In this document: positions 9,116 through 17,884 of the stretch, piece after piece | How positions within the stretch are numbered: position 1 is the first letter of the stretch | Layout: every line of letters starts with the position of its first letter | Source of the DNA: Neoroseomonas marina | Lineage (GTDB): Bacteria; Pseudomonadota; Alphaproteobacteria; Acetobacterales; Acetobacteraceae | Assembly: GCF_012927745.1 (NCBI RefSeq) | Contig: NZ_JABBKX010000005.1 | Coordinates: 277,499-341,498, forward strand | Direction: 5' to 3' | Length of the DNA stretch: 64,000 nt | The notes under the pieces: model-generated | Database searches by the model: none | The model's input: the letters and a program-made list of their open reading frames with translations, nothing else | What the model was told of the DNA's origin: nothing | Made by a program: the position numbers and the translations under genes

Positions 9116-9321
9116 GCTCAACCTGCGAATCGGACGACACCCGCATTCAACTGGATTGTGCGGCACAGGGGAATCGCCTTGTTCGGACGGCTCCCCCGCC
9201 TATTTGGAGGGAGGCGCCGGGATAGGCAGAGGGGGCGGGGTTCCGGGTCCCTCTGGCCGGCTGGCGGGGCCGGCGGGAGGGCGCTGAGCCCGGGTCGGCA
9301 CAATTTGGGGGCCTCCCTTGG

Positions 9322-9594
9322 CACCATTGGTCCGGCCAGGGTGGGGCTACGCCAAGTGGCAAACTAGTTTTTCGGCGGGGCATCCGGGGCGATCTGCGAC
9401 GCCTGCGACGGCGGAGACGCCTTTTCGAAAACTCCCCTAATCCGCGCGCACGTGAGGAGACTCTTGGAATCGCGTCTTTGTCGTCGCAGCCGTCGCAACC
9501 ACCCTGGACGATGATCGCGGAATTGCTGGCCGGACCCTACCGGGACCAATGGTGGAAGGCACACAGAGTGCCCCTGGTCCCTGCACCATTGGTC
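9322..9594. repeat. Three copies of CACCATTGGTC (one inverted)
   Basis: CACCATTGGTC occurs at 9322-9332 and 9584-9594, and as its reverse complement at 9544-9554. The last two form an 11-bp inverted repeat with a 29-bp spacer that itself contains GGCAC...GTGCC, so a two-step hairpin can form. The copies flank near-palindrome A. They could be iterons or operator sites. Confidence 0.65.
9394..9498. repeat. 105-bp near-palindrome, copy A
   Basis: This copy aligns without gaps to copy B (10969-11073) with about 81 of 105 bases identical, in the same orientation. Its outer arms (TGCGACGCCTGCGAC near the left end, GTCGTCGCAGCCGTCGCA at the right) can pair over about 25 bp. The inner part TTTTCGAAAACTC / GAGGAGACTCTTGGAA pairs partly as well, leaving a loop around GCGCGCACGTG, which is identical in both copies. 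On the minus strand it lies about 280 nt before the avcD start. Confidence 0.8.
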
Positions 9595-9650
9595 GCAGGC
9601 CGATCCCGGACCGAGGGGCGAGGGGGCCTCGGCCGGATCAGATCACGCTG

Positions 9651-10436
9651 TTAGCGGGCTTGCCCGGTGATGGGGTCTACAAAGTTTGCTGCCCCATTGG
9701 GCGCCTTCCAGCCGCCAGGCACTCCGGCAGCTCGCCTGAGTGCCTCATCCAGATCCCGAGCGAATGAGTGCTGCTGCTCGTCCGTCGCCCGGACACGGAG
9801 GCCTTCCCGGATGATGCTGTCGATGGCCTTGGACGGAAGCACCCCCAACAGGCGCTGCAGCAGCATGTGACACTCGAGCGCGTCATCCAGGTAGGGGCGC
9901 ACATGCTCGTCTGCCGCCATGATCGCACGGTTCATCGACCAGTGTGCGCGAGTGGTCAGATAGGCATCCAGCCGCCGGCCGACTTCGAGGTCGGCGTCCG
10001 CCGCCTCCGCAATGGCCTTCGCAACCATCTCCTCTCCATGCTGGACGAGTGCCAGATCGTCGGCGGTGCGCTCCTCCGCGTCCTTCAACGCTGCGGCGGC
10101 TTCACGCGCCTTTCTGTCCGCAGCCCTCTTCGCGTCGATCGATCCCTTACCCGCAATCATGGCGGCGTAGGTCTCGCGTACCTCCCGCTCGGCATCGGCC
10201 AGTACCGCCTTGGCGGCGGGAATACTCGACACCGCTGCACGTGCTGCGGCCAGGCCATCAGTCACGGTTGTGAGTTCCCTCGCTGCCTTGCTGCGCTTCC
10301 GGCCAGCGGCGCGCAGGGCCGACGCAAGGTCGGCCAGGTCTTCGCGGACCTCCGCGCGGATACGGTCGCGCAGCGGGATCGCCGCGGTGGTGTCCTCGGT
10401 CATCGTCATGGTCATTGTCCTCTTCTCTGTTGTCAC
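9651..10436 (-). CDS. Coiled-coil hypothetical protein, 261 aa
   Basis: This soluble protein is rich in Ala, Glu and Arg. Residues about 25-140 are predicted as long helices (LASALRAAGRKRSKAARELT, AKRAADRKAREAAAALKDAE). It ends with a short segment (GGWKAPNGAANFVDPITGQA). The longest form starts at a GTG overlapping the previous stop (GTGA). An ATG at 10415 or 10409 behind AGAGGA is equally possible. It is co-transcribed with the upstream 133-aa gene, and the pair is bracketed by the two 105-bp near-palindromes. Function unknown; its place next to the replicase suggests element maintenance or cargo. Confidence 0.6.
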   Translation of the reverse strand: MTTEKRTMTMTMTEDTTAAIPLRDRIRAEVREDLADLASALRAAGRKRSKAARELTTVTDGLAAARAAVSSIPAAKAVLADAEREVRETYAAMIAGKGSIDAKRAADRKAREAAAALKDAEERTADDLALVQHGEEMVAKAIAEAADADLEVGRRLDAYLTTRAHWSMNRAIMAADEHVRPYLDDALECHMLLQRLLGVLPSKAIDSIIREGLRVRATDEQQHSFARDLDEALRRAAGVPGGWKAPNGAANFVDPITGQAR

Positions 10437-10834
10437 AGGTCGTCGTCGTCGGACTTCGGCGGCGCTGGTTCCGTTCTCAGCCCCTCAGGCGACGGCGTCT
10501 CCGCAGCGGGCCGATCGCCGTTGAACGACTTGTCGAGCCGGTGCGAAAACTGCAGGCAGATGAAGCCGAGGGCCTGCCGGACGTCCTTCTCGGCTTGGTA
10601 GCCGAGTCGGCCCTTCACCTCGTGGAGGAGAATCATCGCCTGGCCGAGCCGCCCCACATCGCCGTCTTTCAGGTCGATGTACGGGCGACCCTTGATGATG
10701 CGGTAGACATCGTGGAGAGCCTTCTTCGCGCGGTACTCAGCGTTGCTGTTCTCGCGGCGCTCGCGCGCAGCGGCATCGCTGCAGGCTCGCTCTCGGTCTC
10801 GCTTGATCTCCTCAAGCATGTCGGCTGTGGGCAC
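10433..10834 (-). CDS. Hypothetical protein, 133 aa
   Basis: The protein is helical and charged at the N-terminus (MLEEIKRDRERACSDAAARE), with a central segment HDVYRIIKGRPYIDLKDGDV and an acidic disordered C-terminus ending SDDDDL. The end overlaps the next gene by 4 bp. It is first in a two-gene operon whose leader contains near-palindrome B. I do not recognise a family. Confidence 0.6.
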   Translation of the reverse strand: MPTADMLEEIKRDRERACSDAAARERRENSNAEYRAKKALHDVYRIIKGRPYIDLKDGDVGRLGQAMILLHEVKGRLGYQAEKDVRQALGFICLQFSHRLDKSFNGDRPAAETPSPEGLRTEPAPPKSDDDDL

Positions 10835-10968
10835 TGTTGAGTCTCCTTCTCAGGGTGAGGTGCGAGGGGGATAGGGTTGATGCCGGCCGAATGAAGCGGG
10901 CGGCGAATGGTCCGGCCCGAAGCGGTCGCGGCCATGGGTGGGGACCTGGGCAGGGGCCGCAGACCGCG

Positions 10969-11073
10969 TTGCGACGGATGCGACGAAAGAGACGCCCTTT
11001 CGAAAACTCTCTTCCTATGCGCGCACGTGAGAAGGTCTTCGGAATGCCGTCTCTGTCGTCGCAGGCGTCGCAG
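10969..11073. repeat. 105-bp near-palindrome, copy B
   Basis: This is the partner of copy A, in the same orientation 1,575 bp away. The outer arms TGCGACGGATGCGACGA and TCGTCGCAGGCGTCGCA pair at about 22 of 25 positions when extended through AGAGACG/CGTCTCT. It begins 8 bp after the stop of the replicase gene (minus strand) and ends about 135 bp before the 133-aa gene. It could be a terminator-like structure, a leader RNA or a recombination joint. Confidence 0.8.
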
Positions 11074-11081
11074 ATGGAGCA

Positions 11082-13646
11082 TCACAAGTCATCATCCGGC
11101 CGGATGCGGAGGCCGCGGAAGCCACGTCCTCTGATACCGCCGGTGTCCTTGATTCGCTCGAACCCCTGGGCGGACAGTGCGAGAGGCAGATCGATCGCAG
11201 AGGCGTCCTCGCGCCGACCTTCACGCACGAGCCAATCGGCAAAATTCCGCTTGAGCGCATCGTTTGTGACGGTGAAGCCGGGGCCTGCCTCGCATACCTC
11301 GGCGAGGAATCGCGGGACGACGTCCTCGGCTTCAAAGTAGTTTTCGCTTGCCTCTTTGATTGCGTGCGGAATGCTCAGGCCCTCCGCGTACCATCTGGCC
11401 GCGCCGTCCAGCATCCATCGAAGGATCGCAGGCGCCTCGCGCCACATCTTCTCCGGCAACTCCGGATCAGGCTTGCTCGGGACCCGGTCAGTCTCGAGGA
11501 TCAGGAGGCGCCGTCTGATAGCAGCGTCCACTCGCGCAAGCCGTGGCCGAGTGTTCATCGCGAACGTGAACACGAAGGTTGGGATGAAGTTAGTTCGCGC
11601 CTGATAGAGGCCGCGCGCGGTGATCGGATCGGTGGAGATCAGCGATGTGAGTCGCTGCTGACTCCACTTTGAGCCGGGCGGGACCTCCTGGACCGTGACA
11701 AACCGAAATCCGCGCAGCGCATCAACATCTTCCGAATGCCGCTCTGAGGCGCTGCCAAGGAACGTGGCCGACGAGGCGACGGTCCCGTAGGAGCCGAGGA
11801 TCTTCTGAATGATGTTGAGCAGGCTGCCTTTGCCATTGCCGCCAGGGCCGACGAGGACGAGTGCGCGGTGCTCCCTCGCGTGGCCGGTCATGCAGTAGCC
11901 GAACCACGTTTGGAGAAAGGCGATTATCGTCCGATCGCCTGCGGCGATGAACTCAAGCAGTGCCGCAAAGTGCGGAGCGTCGCGTTCAAGCCTCAACGGA
12001 TCCGTCTGAGGTGACACCGCCGTGCATCGGAGGAATCGATCCCCTGGTTCGGCGGGGCGCGCGCAGTTCATCGGAAGGATCTGCACGCCGGTAGGTGTCG
12101 CCGCTAGATCAGGGTCCCGGTCGAACCTGTCTGCCGTGGTTGCAATGGTGGGTAGAGCCGCAAGAGCGTCGGCCGCACCGCGAATGCGCGACTGTCGTTG
12201 GAGCATTCCTGCCAGCGCTGCACATCGCTTCTGCGTTGCTTCGGATCCATCGCTGTTCCGCGCTTCCTGGAGTGCTTCGGAGAACAGTTGCTTGAGCTTC
12301 TGCGTGAGACGCTGAAGCACGAATGCCCGAGGGACGGGTTTGAACGACGTCTCACCGTCTTCGCGCCTGAGGAATCCTAGACCATCGATATGGACGATCT
12401 GACCTATAAGCCCCTCGGCAGTATGCTCAGCGAGCTGGACTTCGCCGGGCACGGGCGTCGGCGCATCTTCGTTTTCAGGAGCATGTGCCAGCCGCTCGCC
12501 TCGGGCCTGCTTGATCAGCCATCTCGCGGTGAGCGGTCGGCGGTCCTTGTGGGAGACGTCGAACGATGGCCACCGGCGCTCGCACTCGGCTTGCACATGT
12601 TTGGAGGAGAGGCCGGACCATTCGCACCAGAGGCGAAGGCCGTCGTCGGACCCATCTGTCTCGTGGAACAGCGCCATGCCGACATTGAGCCAGTCGTCGA
12701 AGCCGGCGGTTCCGTTGACGCCGTCATTCGGAATGGCGTCGAGAAGCTTCTTCAGATCGTCTAACGAGAGGTTGGCCTTCCCGCGGTCGAGGTTGGCCGT
12801 CCAGTCGTCATCGTCTCCCGCCGTGGTCAGGCTCGACGACCCGCGGCGCTTCACCTCCCACCCGAGTTCCTTGCATCGTGCCTCGAACCACTCGATCAGC
12901 GCCTTCGCCTGTGCGACCGTGATTAGCGGGAGGTTCGCAGCCTGCACTTCGACCGGGTCGGCGCCTGGCCACACGTAGGGTCGCTTCGTGTCAGGGTGGA
13001 CGGCGTAGGCAACGAACTGCTCGCCCTCGCCGAGGCCCTCGATCTGCGCTTTGCGGCCCTGCCCATCGACGAACTCGGCCGAGGTGATCTTCTTGATCGG
13101 CGTCTCGGTGCGGAACAGCAGCAGGGTCTTCGGCGCCAGCCCGGTGCGCTGCGGCGGGTTGCCGGGCAGGTTCCACAGACACCAGTCGAGCGTCTCGGCC
13201 GCCATGCCTTCGTCGATGACGTCGATGTCGATGGCGAAGAGGCCGCGGCCAAGGTTGATACCGACGCCGGCGTCGGTAAGTCTCTTGTCATCGATCCAGG
13301 TCTTCACCCGCCTCGGATCCGGCTTCACCGCCGACCAAGGGTCGCCGTTCTTGTGCGACATCCAGACCGGCGGATGCTTCGTCCCGGGCATGATCGGGAT
13401 GACGGCGTAGCCATTGCGGACAAGGGTGTCGCCGAAGCGAGACAGGTACGACTCGCCCGTCGACGGCGGCGTAGTCCGCTGCTGGCTGGTGCGCCGCTCG
13501 AGGGGTGCCGTAGCCCCGGCGAGATCGGCGGTGTGCTGGATGCGCGCCCTTACAGCGTGCTCGACGCTGCGGGGGGCCGGCGCCAGCCCTGGCGCAGACG
13601 ACAACGGAAAATCATTGAAATGGGAGTCGGTGTCGGATATTTTCAC
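11082..13646 (-). CDS. Element replicase: prim-pol primase fused to D5/P4-type helicase, 854 aa
   Basis: Residues about 65-260 resemble the archaeo-eukaryotic bifunctional primase/polymerase (GVGINLGRGLFAIDIDVID with the acidic catalytic pair, then QIEGLGEGEQFVAY). A PriCT-2-like segment follows around 290-370 (DDLKKLLDAIPNDGVNGTAG, WCEWSGLSSK). The C-terminal half is an SF3-type helicase of the phage P4/D5 group with Walker A GPGGNGKGS near residue 600 and a following FVTVQEVPPGSKW. Such proteins start and drive replication of satellites and integrative elements. The start is GTG (13646). It has the usual length for the family. Confidence 0.88.
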   Translation of the reverse strand: MKISDTDSHFNDFPLSSAPGLAPAPRSVEHAVRARIQHTADLAGATAPLERRTSQQRTTPPSTGESYLSRFGDTLVRNGYAVIPIMPGTKHPPVWMSHKNGDPWSAVKPDPRRVKTWIDDKRLTDAGVGINLGRGLFAIDIDVIDEGMAAETLDWCLWNLPGNPPQRTGLAPKTLLLFRTETPIKKITSAEFVDGQGRKAQIEGLGEGEQFVAYAVHPDTKRPYVWPGADPVEVQAANLPLITVAQAKALIEWFEARCKELGWEVKRRGSSSLTTAGDDDDWTANLDRGKANLSLDDLKKLLDAIPNDGVNGTAGFDDWLNVGMALFHETDGSDDGLRLWCEWSGLSSKHVQAECERRWPSFDVSHKDRRPLTARWLIKQARGERLAHAPENEDAPTPVPGEVQLAEHTAEGLIGQIVHIDGLGFLRREDGETSFKPVPRAFVLQRLTQKLKQLFSEALQEARNSDGSEATQKRCAALAGMLQRQSRIRGAADALAALPTIATTADRFDRDPDLAATPTGVQILPMNCARPAEPGDRFLRCTAVSPQTDPLRLERDAPHFAALLEFIAAGDRTIIAFLQTWFGYCMTGHAREHRALVLVGPGGNGKGSLLNIIQKILGSYGTVASSATFLGSASERHSEDVDALRGFRFVTVQEVPPGSKWSQQRLTSLISTDPITARGLYQARTNFIPTFVFTFAMNTRPRLARVDAAIRRRLLILETDRVPSKPDPELPEKMWREAPAILRWMLDGAARWYAEGLSIPHAIKEASENYFEAEDVVPRFLAEVCEAGPGFTVTNDALKRNFADWLVREGRREDASAIDLPLALSAQGFERIKDTGGIRGRGFRGLRIRPDDDL

Positions 13647-13688
13647 GCCATCGTCTCTCTGCTTGAGCGATAGTTCTGTGGCAGTTGG

Positions 13689-13721
13689 AAGCCCTCGCCG
13701 AACCCGAGCCGGCGGGGGCTT
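13689..13721. terminator. GC-rich hairpin between excisionase-like gene and replicase gene
   Basis: AAGCCC-CGCCG pairs with CGGCG-GGGCTT across an 8-base loop, with single bulges. It sits just after the stop of the minus-strand excisionase-like gene. On the plus strand the stem is followed by TTTCT; on the minus strand no T-run follows, so termination there would be weak. Confidence 0.45.
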
Positions 13722-13722
13722 T

Positions 13723-13959
13723 CTACTGTCCGGCGCGCGGAAGGCTTGCGAACAGCCGCTCAGCGCTCGCGACGCTGATCAGGGACTTGCGGCCGACCTT
13801 CACCATCTCGAGCTGCCCCCGGCCAACCAGCTCATAGATCTTCGTTTTACCGATCCTGTAGGCGCCCTGGAACTGCGGGATCTCTAGCCATTTCGGCTCA
13901 GAGTTGTGCTCGCTGACGCGCGGAACAGTCCTCACTTCGGGACGCATTTCCATCTCCAT
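13723..13959 (-). CDS. Excisionase/AlpA-like DNA-binding protein, 78 aa
   Basis: Residues about 28-72 form a winged-helix segment of the MerR/AlpA/excisionase type: AYRIGKTKIYELVGRGQLEMVKVGRKSLI, followed by a helix with AERLFASLP. The start at 13959 (MEMEMRPEV) has a GGAAGG ribosome site; a longer form upstream is unlikely. Such proteins control excision or transcription in P4-like elements. It precedes the replicase gene on the same strand. Confidence 0.75.
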   Translation of the reverse strand: MEMEMRPEVRTVPRVSEHNSEPKWLEIPQFQGAYRIGKTKIYELVGRGQLEMVKVGRKSLISVASAERLFASLPRAGQ

Positions 13960-14243
13960 GTGCAGCCTTCCGGCGAACGCCGGAGGGCGCTGAAGTAGGG
14001 CGGCGACGAAATAGAGTCTAGAAAAAAGACCATGAGAAAGAATGCAGTCAACTTCTTGGTGAGTAATCATTTTGTTGAGTGTCGAGATTATGCCCGAGCG
14101 ACCGCCGAGTTCTTAGAATACTCAGTGACGTCGTTCTGCCTCGATCACCTCAGGGCGGCCGACAGGCCGCGGAAGGCGCTGCAGGTGCGACCTGCGACGA
14201 ATCCATCATTGGGGAGCAGAGAAGCGTCCGAGTGATGTGCGGA
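13960..14243. other. 284-bp intergenic region, less GC-rich, probable promoter
   Basis: There is no convincing gene. The AT-richer stretch at 14015-14130 is a likely promoter for the excisionase-replicase operon on the minus strand. A perfect GCAGGT-GCG-ACCTGC inverted repeat at 14181-14195 could be an operator. Confidence 0.4.
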
Positions 14244-17200
14244 CTACTTCAACATCGAGCGGATTGAGAGGACGTTTCGCTGCAACGTGGACAAGATCAC
14301 ACGCTCGCCCGGCGCGCTGGCCAGCGCATTTGCGATTTCTGACTCGCCAACGGCGAAGACCGCGCGGATCGATTGAGCTGGCCCCTGGCCGCCCTGCGTC
14401 GCGCCACCATTGAGGATGTTCCGCGGGTCGTTCTTGGATAGCACCTCTTCGCCGCGCTGCAGGATCGCCGGCACCTCGTCAGGCCGCAGGCCGGCGATGC
14501 CGCCGGAGTGAAGCCGCGGGGCGTTGGCGAACCACGAGCTGGTTACGGTGCGCATCGGCGCGGGAGTATGTCCGACGATGCCGCCGGAGTGATTCACGGG
14601 TACGGATGTACCGCCGCCAATGGCGCCGACGATGCTCTTGATCGCGAGTAGGGCCTGTTGCTGGATGATGGCCTGCGCAATCGACCGGGCGAAGTCGGCG
14701 AAGAACTGCAGGACGGCGCGCCCCGCTTCGTCGAACGCGTCTCCGATCTTGCCGACACCCGCCAGGAAGTTGCCCGCCGCCTGCGCGGCGGTCTCGAACG
14801 CAGTGCTGATCGACTGCACGAAACCGATCTCGATCGAGTTCCGCAGCCGCGCGACCGATGGGTCGACCCTTTCGAGATTGGCCCGGTACAACTCGACCTG
14901 TGCGTTGACCGATCGATAAGCGCCCTCCGTGATGGCACCCGATGCGCGCGCGGCCTCGGCGGCCTGCTGTAGGAGATCGATCTGACGAACAAGCTCGTCG
15001 TTCGTCGCGCGGTACACCTCGACGATGCGACGCTCAGCCTCACTCGACGACACCGCGCCTTGCTGCTCGAGTGCGTTCTGGGTCTGGACGAACTGCTGCC
15101 GCTCCTGGACGAGCCGCTGCACCTCGGTCTGTTGCGAGCCGAGGATCTGCTGCACGCCTTGCCGCGAGCCGAGCGCACCCGCCTGCCGCTCGGCCTGTGC
15201 GACCAGGGAGTCGATGGCAGCGCGTCGGACGGCATCGCCGCCCTGCTGTGTGTCGCGGAACCGCCGCGCCTCTTCGGCGAGACGCTGCAGGGCCGGTCGG
15301 GCTGCGTCGGCGGCCTCCTGGATGCGACGAATCGCCTCGGCCGGCGTCAGTGCTCCCGCCGCCACGTCCTCCTGCGCGCTGCGGATAGTCTCGTCGCGCG
15401 TGCGGATGGTGGCGGTGATGTCGTTCTGGATCGCCTGGAAATCGCGACGGACTGCCGCAGCAGCAGCCGCACCGCCGCGCGTCAGCTCCTCCGCGATTTT
15501 TTGCCGCAGGGCGATCTCGGCCAGATCGGCGATCTCGGCGAGATCGACATCCGATGCCTCGGGGTTCTGCTCGCGGAAGCGCCGGGTCGCCAGCTCACGC
15601 GCAGCGGCAATGCGCCGCGCTCGGGGAAGGGTCCGCTCATCCCGCTCGAACTCGAGAACCTGTTCCTGCCGTGCCCGCTCTGCCGATTGCTGGCCGGGTG
15701 TCATCCCGCCAACGGCGCCCCGGCCAGTGGGGGCGCCGGGCGTCCGCGCCGCTTCGCCCTGCGGAATGAGGCCAAGCGATCGGGCGATACGCGCGGCGAC
15801 GTCGAGTGCCGCGATCGCTGGCGCGAGCGCTGTCGTGATGCCTCGGCCAAGCGCATGGAATGCGAGCCGTGCAGCCTGTGCGCTCTCCCCGATGCGCGCG
15901 AGCGCCGCCGCCACGAGTTGCAGCGGTGCGGAGTTCCCGACGTCGTCCAGGAAGTCGCGCCACGCGTTCCGGAGCTCGCGCGTGGCCCGCTGGAACGGCG
16001 TGAGGGCCTGCTGCTCGGCGTCGCGGAACCTTTGGCCGAGAATGCCGAGGAGCTGCTGTTGTCGCTCGAACGCGTCGGAGGTCTGGTTCGCCTGGGCAAT
16101 GGCATCCCGCTCCGCTTGCGTGAAGCGGACGCCCGCCTCCTGCAGCGCCGTGAAGCCCGCCTGTCCGTCGCGCAGTGCGCGGGACACCAGTCGCGTCGCG
16201 TCGGCGATGTCGATACCGAGCACGGTCGCGAGGCGTGCCGACGCCGTTGCCGCCGCTTGGATGTTGGCCGGTGCCAGCCCGTCGCGGAGGAACGATAGGG
16301 CGGCCTTGCGCGCATCCTCGAAGGACGGGCCAAGACGCTCGACCTGGCGCGCGATCTCGGTGAGCTGCTGCGCGGAGACGCCGAAGGCCGCGCCACCGGA
16401 CCCGCCGCCGGCGAGAAGGCTGAGGTTCCCGGCAAAGCCTCGGTTCGACGAGGCCGTCTCGTACAGGCGGCCGATCGCCGCGGTAAGGGTGACGAAGCCC
16501 GCGGCGAGACCGCCGATCATGGGAGACCAGCGCGCCAGGGAGGCCCATGCACCCGGGCCGAACACCTGGACCATCTGCCCGCCCTGTTGCGCCAGGGCTT
16601 GCGTCGCGCTGGTGCCGGACGCGATCTGCGTGAATAGGTCGTTCAGCTGGAAGCCGAGGTTCTGCACCTGGTAGGATTCGAGGCCGAAGACGCCCCGTTG
16701 CCCGGCATTCGCCTGCCCCGCCTCGCGTGCCGCCCGTGCGGCCTCCTTGGCGTTGCGGGCATAGCCGAGCATCGCGGTCGTCAGGACGGTGGCCGCCTGG
16801 CCCGCCTGCGTCGCCGACTGGACGATGGTGCGCTGCGCTTCCGCGAGGTTCCGGGTGTCGATCCCGGCCGACTGCAGCGCGGTGCGCGACGCCGTCAGTG
16901 CCTCCGCGTTGCGTCGTTGTGCAGCCTGCGCGGACTGGTAGGCACGCTCGAGGCGCTTGAAGTCCGCCTCCTGCTTCCGCGTGATATCCGCGGAGCCGGC
17001 GAGGGCATACGAGAACTCGCGCAGCGCGCGGCCCGCATCGCGCACGTTGTCCTCGAGGCGTGCAGCATCCGCGGAAAGTCGGTTGAACCGATCCAGGGAA
17101 CCCTGTTGCTGCGAGAGGGCACGACCGGCCTGCTGAACCTCCCTCAGAGACGCGGCGAGTTCCCCGAACGATGTCTCGCCACGCTTGGCCGCCGCCACCT

Positions 17201-17312
17201 GGTCACCCAGGTTCTCGGTGACCTGCTGAATGGCGCCGGCAACGTCGCGTAGTGGCTTGCTGCTGAGATCCTTGGCACGGATGAGAAGTTCGACATCGCG
17301 ACGCTCGACCAT
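14244..17312 (-). CDS. Phage tail tape-measure protein, 1022 aa
   Basis: Tape-measure proteins set tail length and are ejected with the DNA. The sequence is typical: long helical Ala/Gln/Arg-rich stretches throughout, a hydrophobic segment around residues 255-290 (WSPMIGGLAAGFVTLTAAIG), a region of the lambda-GpH/TP901 kind (VLGIDIADATRLVSRALRDG, LTPFQRATRELRNAWRDFLD), and a C-terminus with HSGGI repeats and GEEVLSKNDPRNILNGG. At about 1.5 angstrom per helical residue it would measure a tail near 150 nm. Three small genes precede it in the order seen in tail operons, but no other tail or head gene is present. Confidence 0.88.
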   Translation of the reverse strand: MVERRDVELLIRAKDLSSKPLRDVAGAIQQVTENLGDQVAAAKRGETSFGELAASLREVQQAGRALSQQQGSLDRFNRLSADAARLEDNVRDAGRALREFSYALAGSADITRKQEADFKRLERAYQSAQAAQRRNAEALTASRTALQSAGIDTRNLAEAQRTIVQSATQAGQAATVLTTAMLGYARNAKEAARAAREAGQANAGQRGVFGLESYQVQNLGFQLNDLFTQIASGTSATQALAQQGGQMVQVFGPGAWASLARWSPMIGGLAAGFVTLTAAIGRLYETASSNRGFAGNLSLLAGGGSGGAAFGVSAQQLTEIARQVERLGPSFEDARKAALSFLRDGLAPANIQAAATASARLATVLGIDIADATRLVSRALRDGQAGFTALQEAGVRFTQAERDAIAQANQTSDAFERQQQLLGILGQRFRDAEQQALTPFQRATRELRNAWRDFLDDVGNSAPLQLVAAALARIGESAQAARLAFHALGRGITTALAPAIAALDVAARIARSLGLIPQGEAARTPGAPTGRGAVGGMTPGQQSAERARQEQVLEFERDERTLPRARRIAAARELATRRFREQNPEASDVDLAEIADLAEIALRQKIAEELTRGGAAAAAAVRRDFQAIQNDITATIRTRDETIRSAQEDVAAGALTPAEAIRRIQEAADAARPALQRLAEEARRFRDTQQGGDAVRRAAIDSLVAQAERQAGALGSRQGVQQILGSQQTEVQRLVQERQQFVQTQNALEQQGAVSSSEAERRIVEVYRATNDELVRQIDLLQQAAEAARASGAITEGAYRSVNAQVELYRANLERVDPSVARLRNSIEIGFVQSISTAFETAAQAAGNFLAGVGKIGDAFDEAGRAVLQFFADFARSIAQAIIQQQALLAIKSIVGAIGGGTSVPVNHSGGIVGHTPAPMRTVTSSWFANAPRLHSGGIAGLRPDEVPAILQRGEEVLSKNDPRNILNGGATQGGQGPAQSIRAVFAVGESEIANALASAPGERVILSTLQRNVLSIRSMLK

Positions 17313-17324
17313 GATCCGGGGTCC

Positions 17325-17732
17325 TCAGTGCAACGACGGAAGGTGTGGCCCGATCAGCGGGCCGAGGATCTCGGCGAAGGGGCGACGGTCGCCTGATTGG
17401 CCGAAGGTGAGGCGGTCGATTGCGCCGAGGAGTTGAAGCACGGCACCGAATGGCAGACGCCGCGCTGCCTCGACCTGGTCCGGCTCATCGGACGCGAGGG
17501 CGATGACATGGGCGATGGCGCGTGGCGCAATCTCGAGCAGCGCCAGAACCGACGCGACGGGCTCAGCGCGGATCGATCGCAGAGGCACTGCGATGTCGGC
17601 TGCATGCTTCCCGAGAAGCGTCGCGATATCCTCCGCCGAAAGAGCGCGGACCGAGAGGGCGACACCCCGCGACAGGACGACGTCCTCACGCTCGGCGGCA
17701 ATGGAGGCCAGAGCGGCGAGGCGGCCGGTCAT
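17325..17732 (-). CDS. Tail assembly chaperone-like (pre-tape-measure) protein, 135 aa
   Basis: Placed directly before the tape-measure gene (12-bp gap). It is helical, with LSVRALSAEDIATLLGKHAA, LLEIAPRAIAHVIALASDEP and a C-terminal FAEILGPLIGPHLPSLH; proteins of this shape and position act as tail assembly chaperones. The ATG at 17732 follows GAGGGG and overlaps the previous stop (ATGA). An in-frame GTG at 17741 is an alternative. Assignment rests on position and general shape. Confidence 0.65.
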   Translation of the reverse strand: MTGRLAALASIAAEREDVVLSRGVALSVRALSAEDIATLLGKHAADIAVPLRSIRAEPVASVLALLEIAPRAIAHVIALASDEPDQVEAARRLPFGAVLQLLGAIDRLTFGQSGDRRPFAEILGPLIGPHLPSLH

Positions 17733-17884
17733 GCCCGGCACCCCTCGGCCTTCAGGTGCCCGCGGCGATTGACGAGGGCGTAGCCGGTGGGGCGGGTGTC
17801 GGTGGTGTGCAGCGTCATGCCGAGGCGCTGAGCGATCTGCCGCGCCTGGCGCTCGACCTCGCCGCGGCTGAGGTGATCAGCCAC
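17729..17884 (-). CDS. Small protein in tail module, 51 aa
   Basis: The short frame starts at GTG 17884 behind a strong GGGAGG site and overlaps the preceding gene by 8 bp. It reads VADHLSRGEVERQARQIAQR, then LHTTDTRPTGYALVNRRGHL. It ends in an ATGA overlap with the chaperone-like gene. Coupling at both ends supports it as a real gene. Function unknown. Confidence 0.55.
   Translation of the reverse strand: MADHLSRGEVERQARQIAQRLGMTLHTTDTRPTGYALVNRRGHLKAEGCRA

Larger units (their letters stand above)
9116..9650. other. 535-bp non-coding region rich in inverted repeats
   Basis: No convincing gene lies here. The stretch separates avcD from the 261-aa gene upstream on the same strand. It contains 105-bp near-palindrome copy A (9394-9498), three copies of an 11-bp motif (9322, 9544, 9584) and a GC-rich run at 9225-9290. 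It may hold the avcD promoter, a regulatory RNA, or replication-origin sequences of the element. Confidence 0.7.

Noticed and set aside
15025..16674. 549-codon plus-strand frame opposite the tape-measure gene
   Set aside because: Arg/Ser/Cys-rich shadow of the Ala/Gln-rich tape-measure codons, without any domain.
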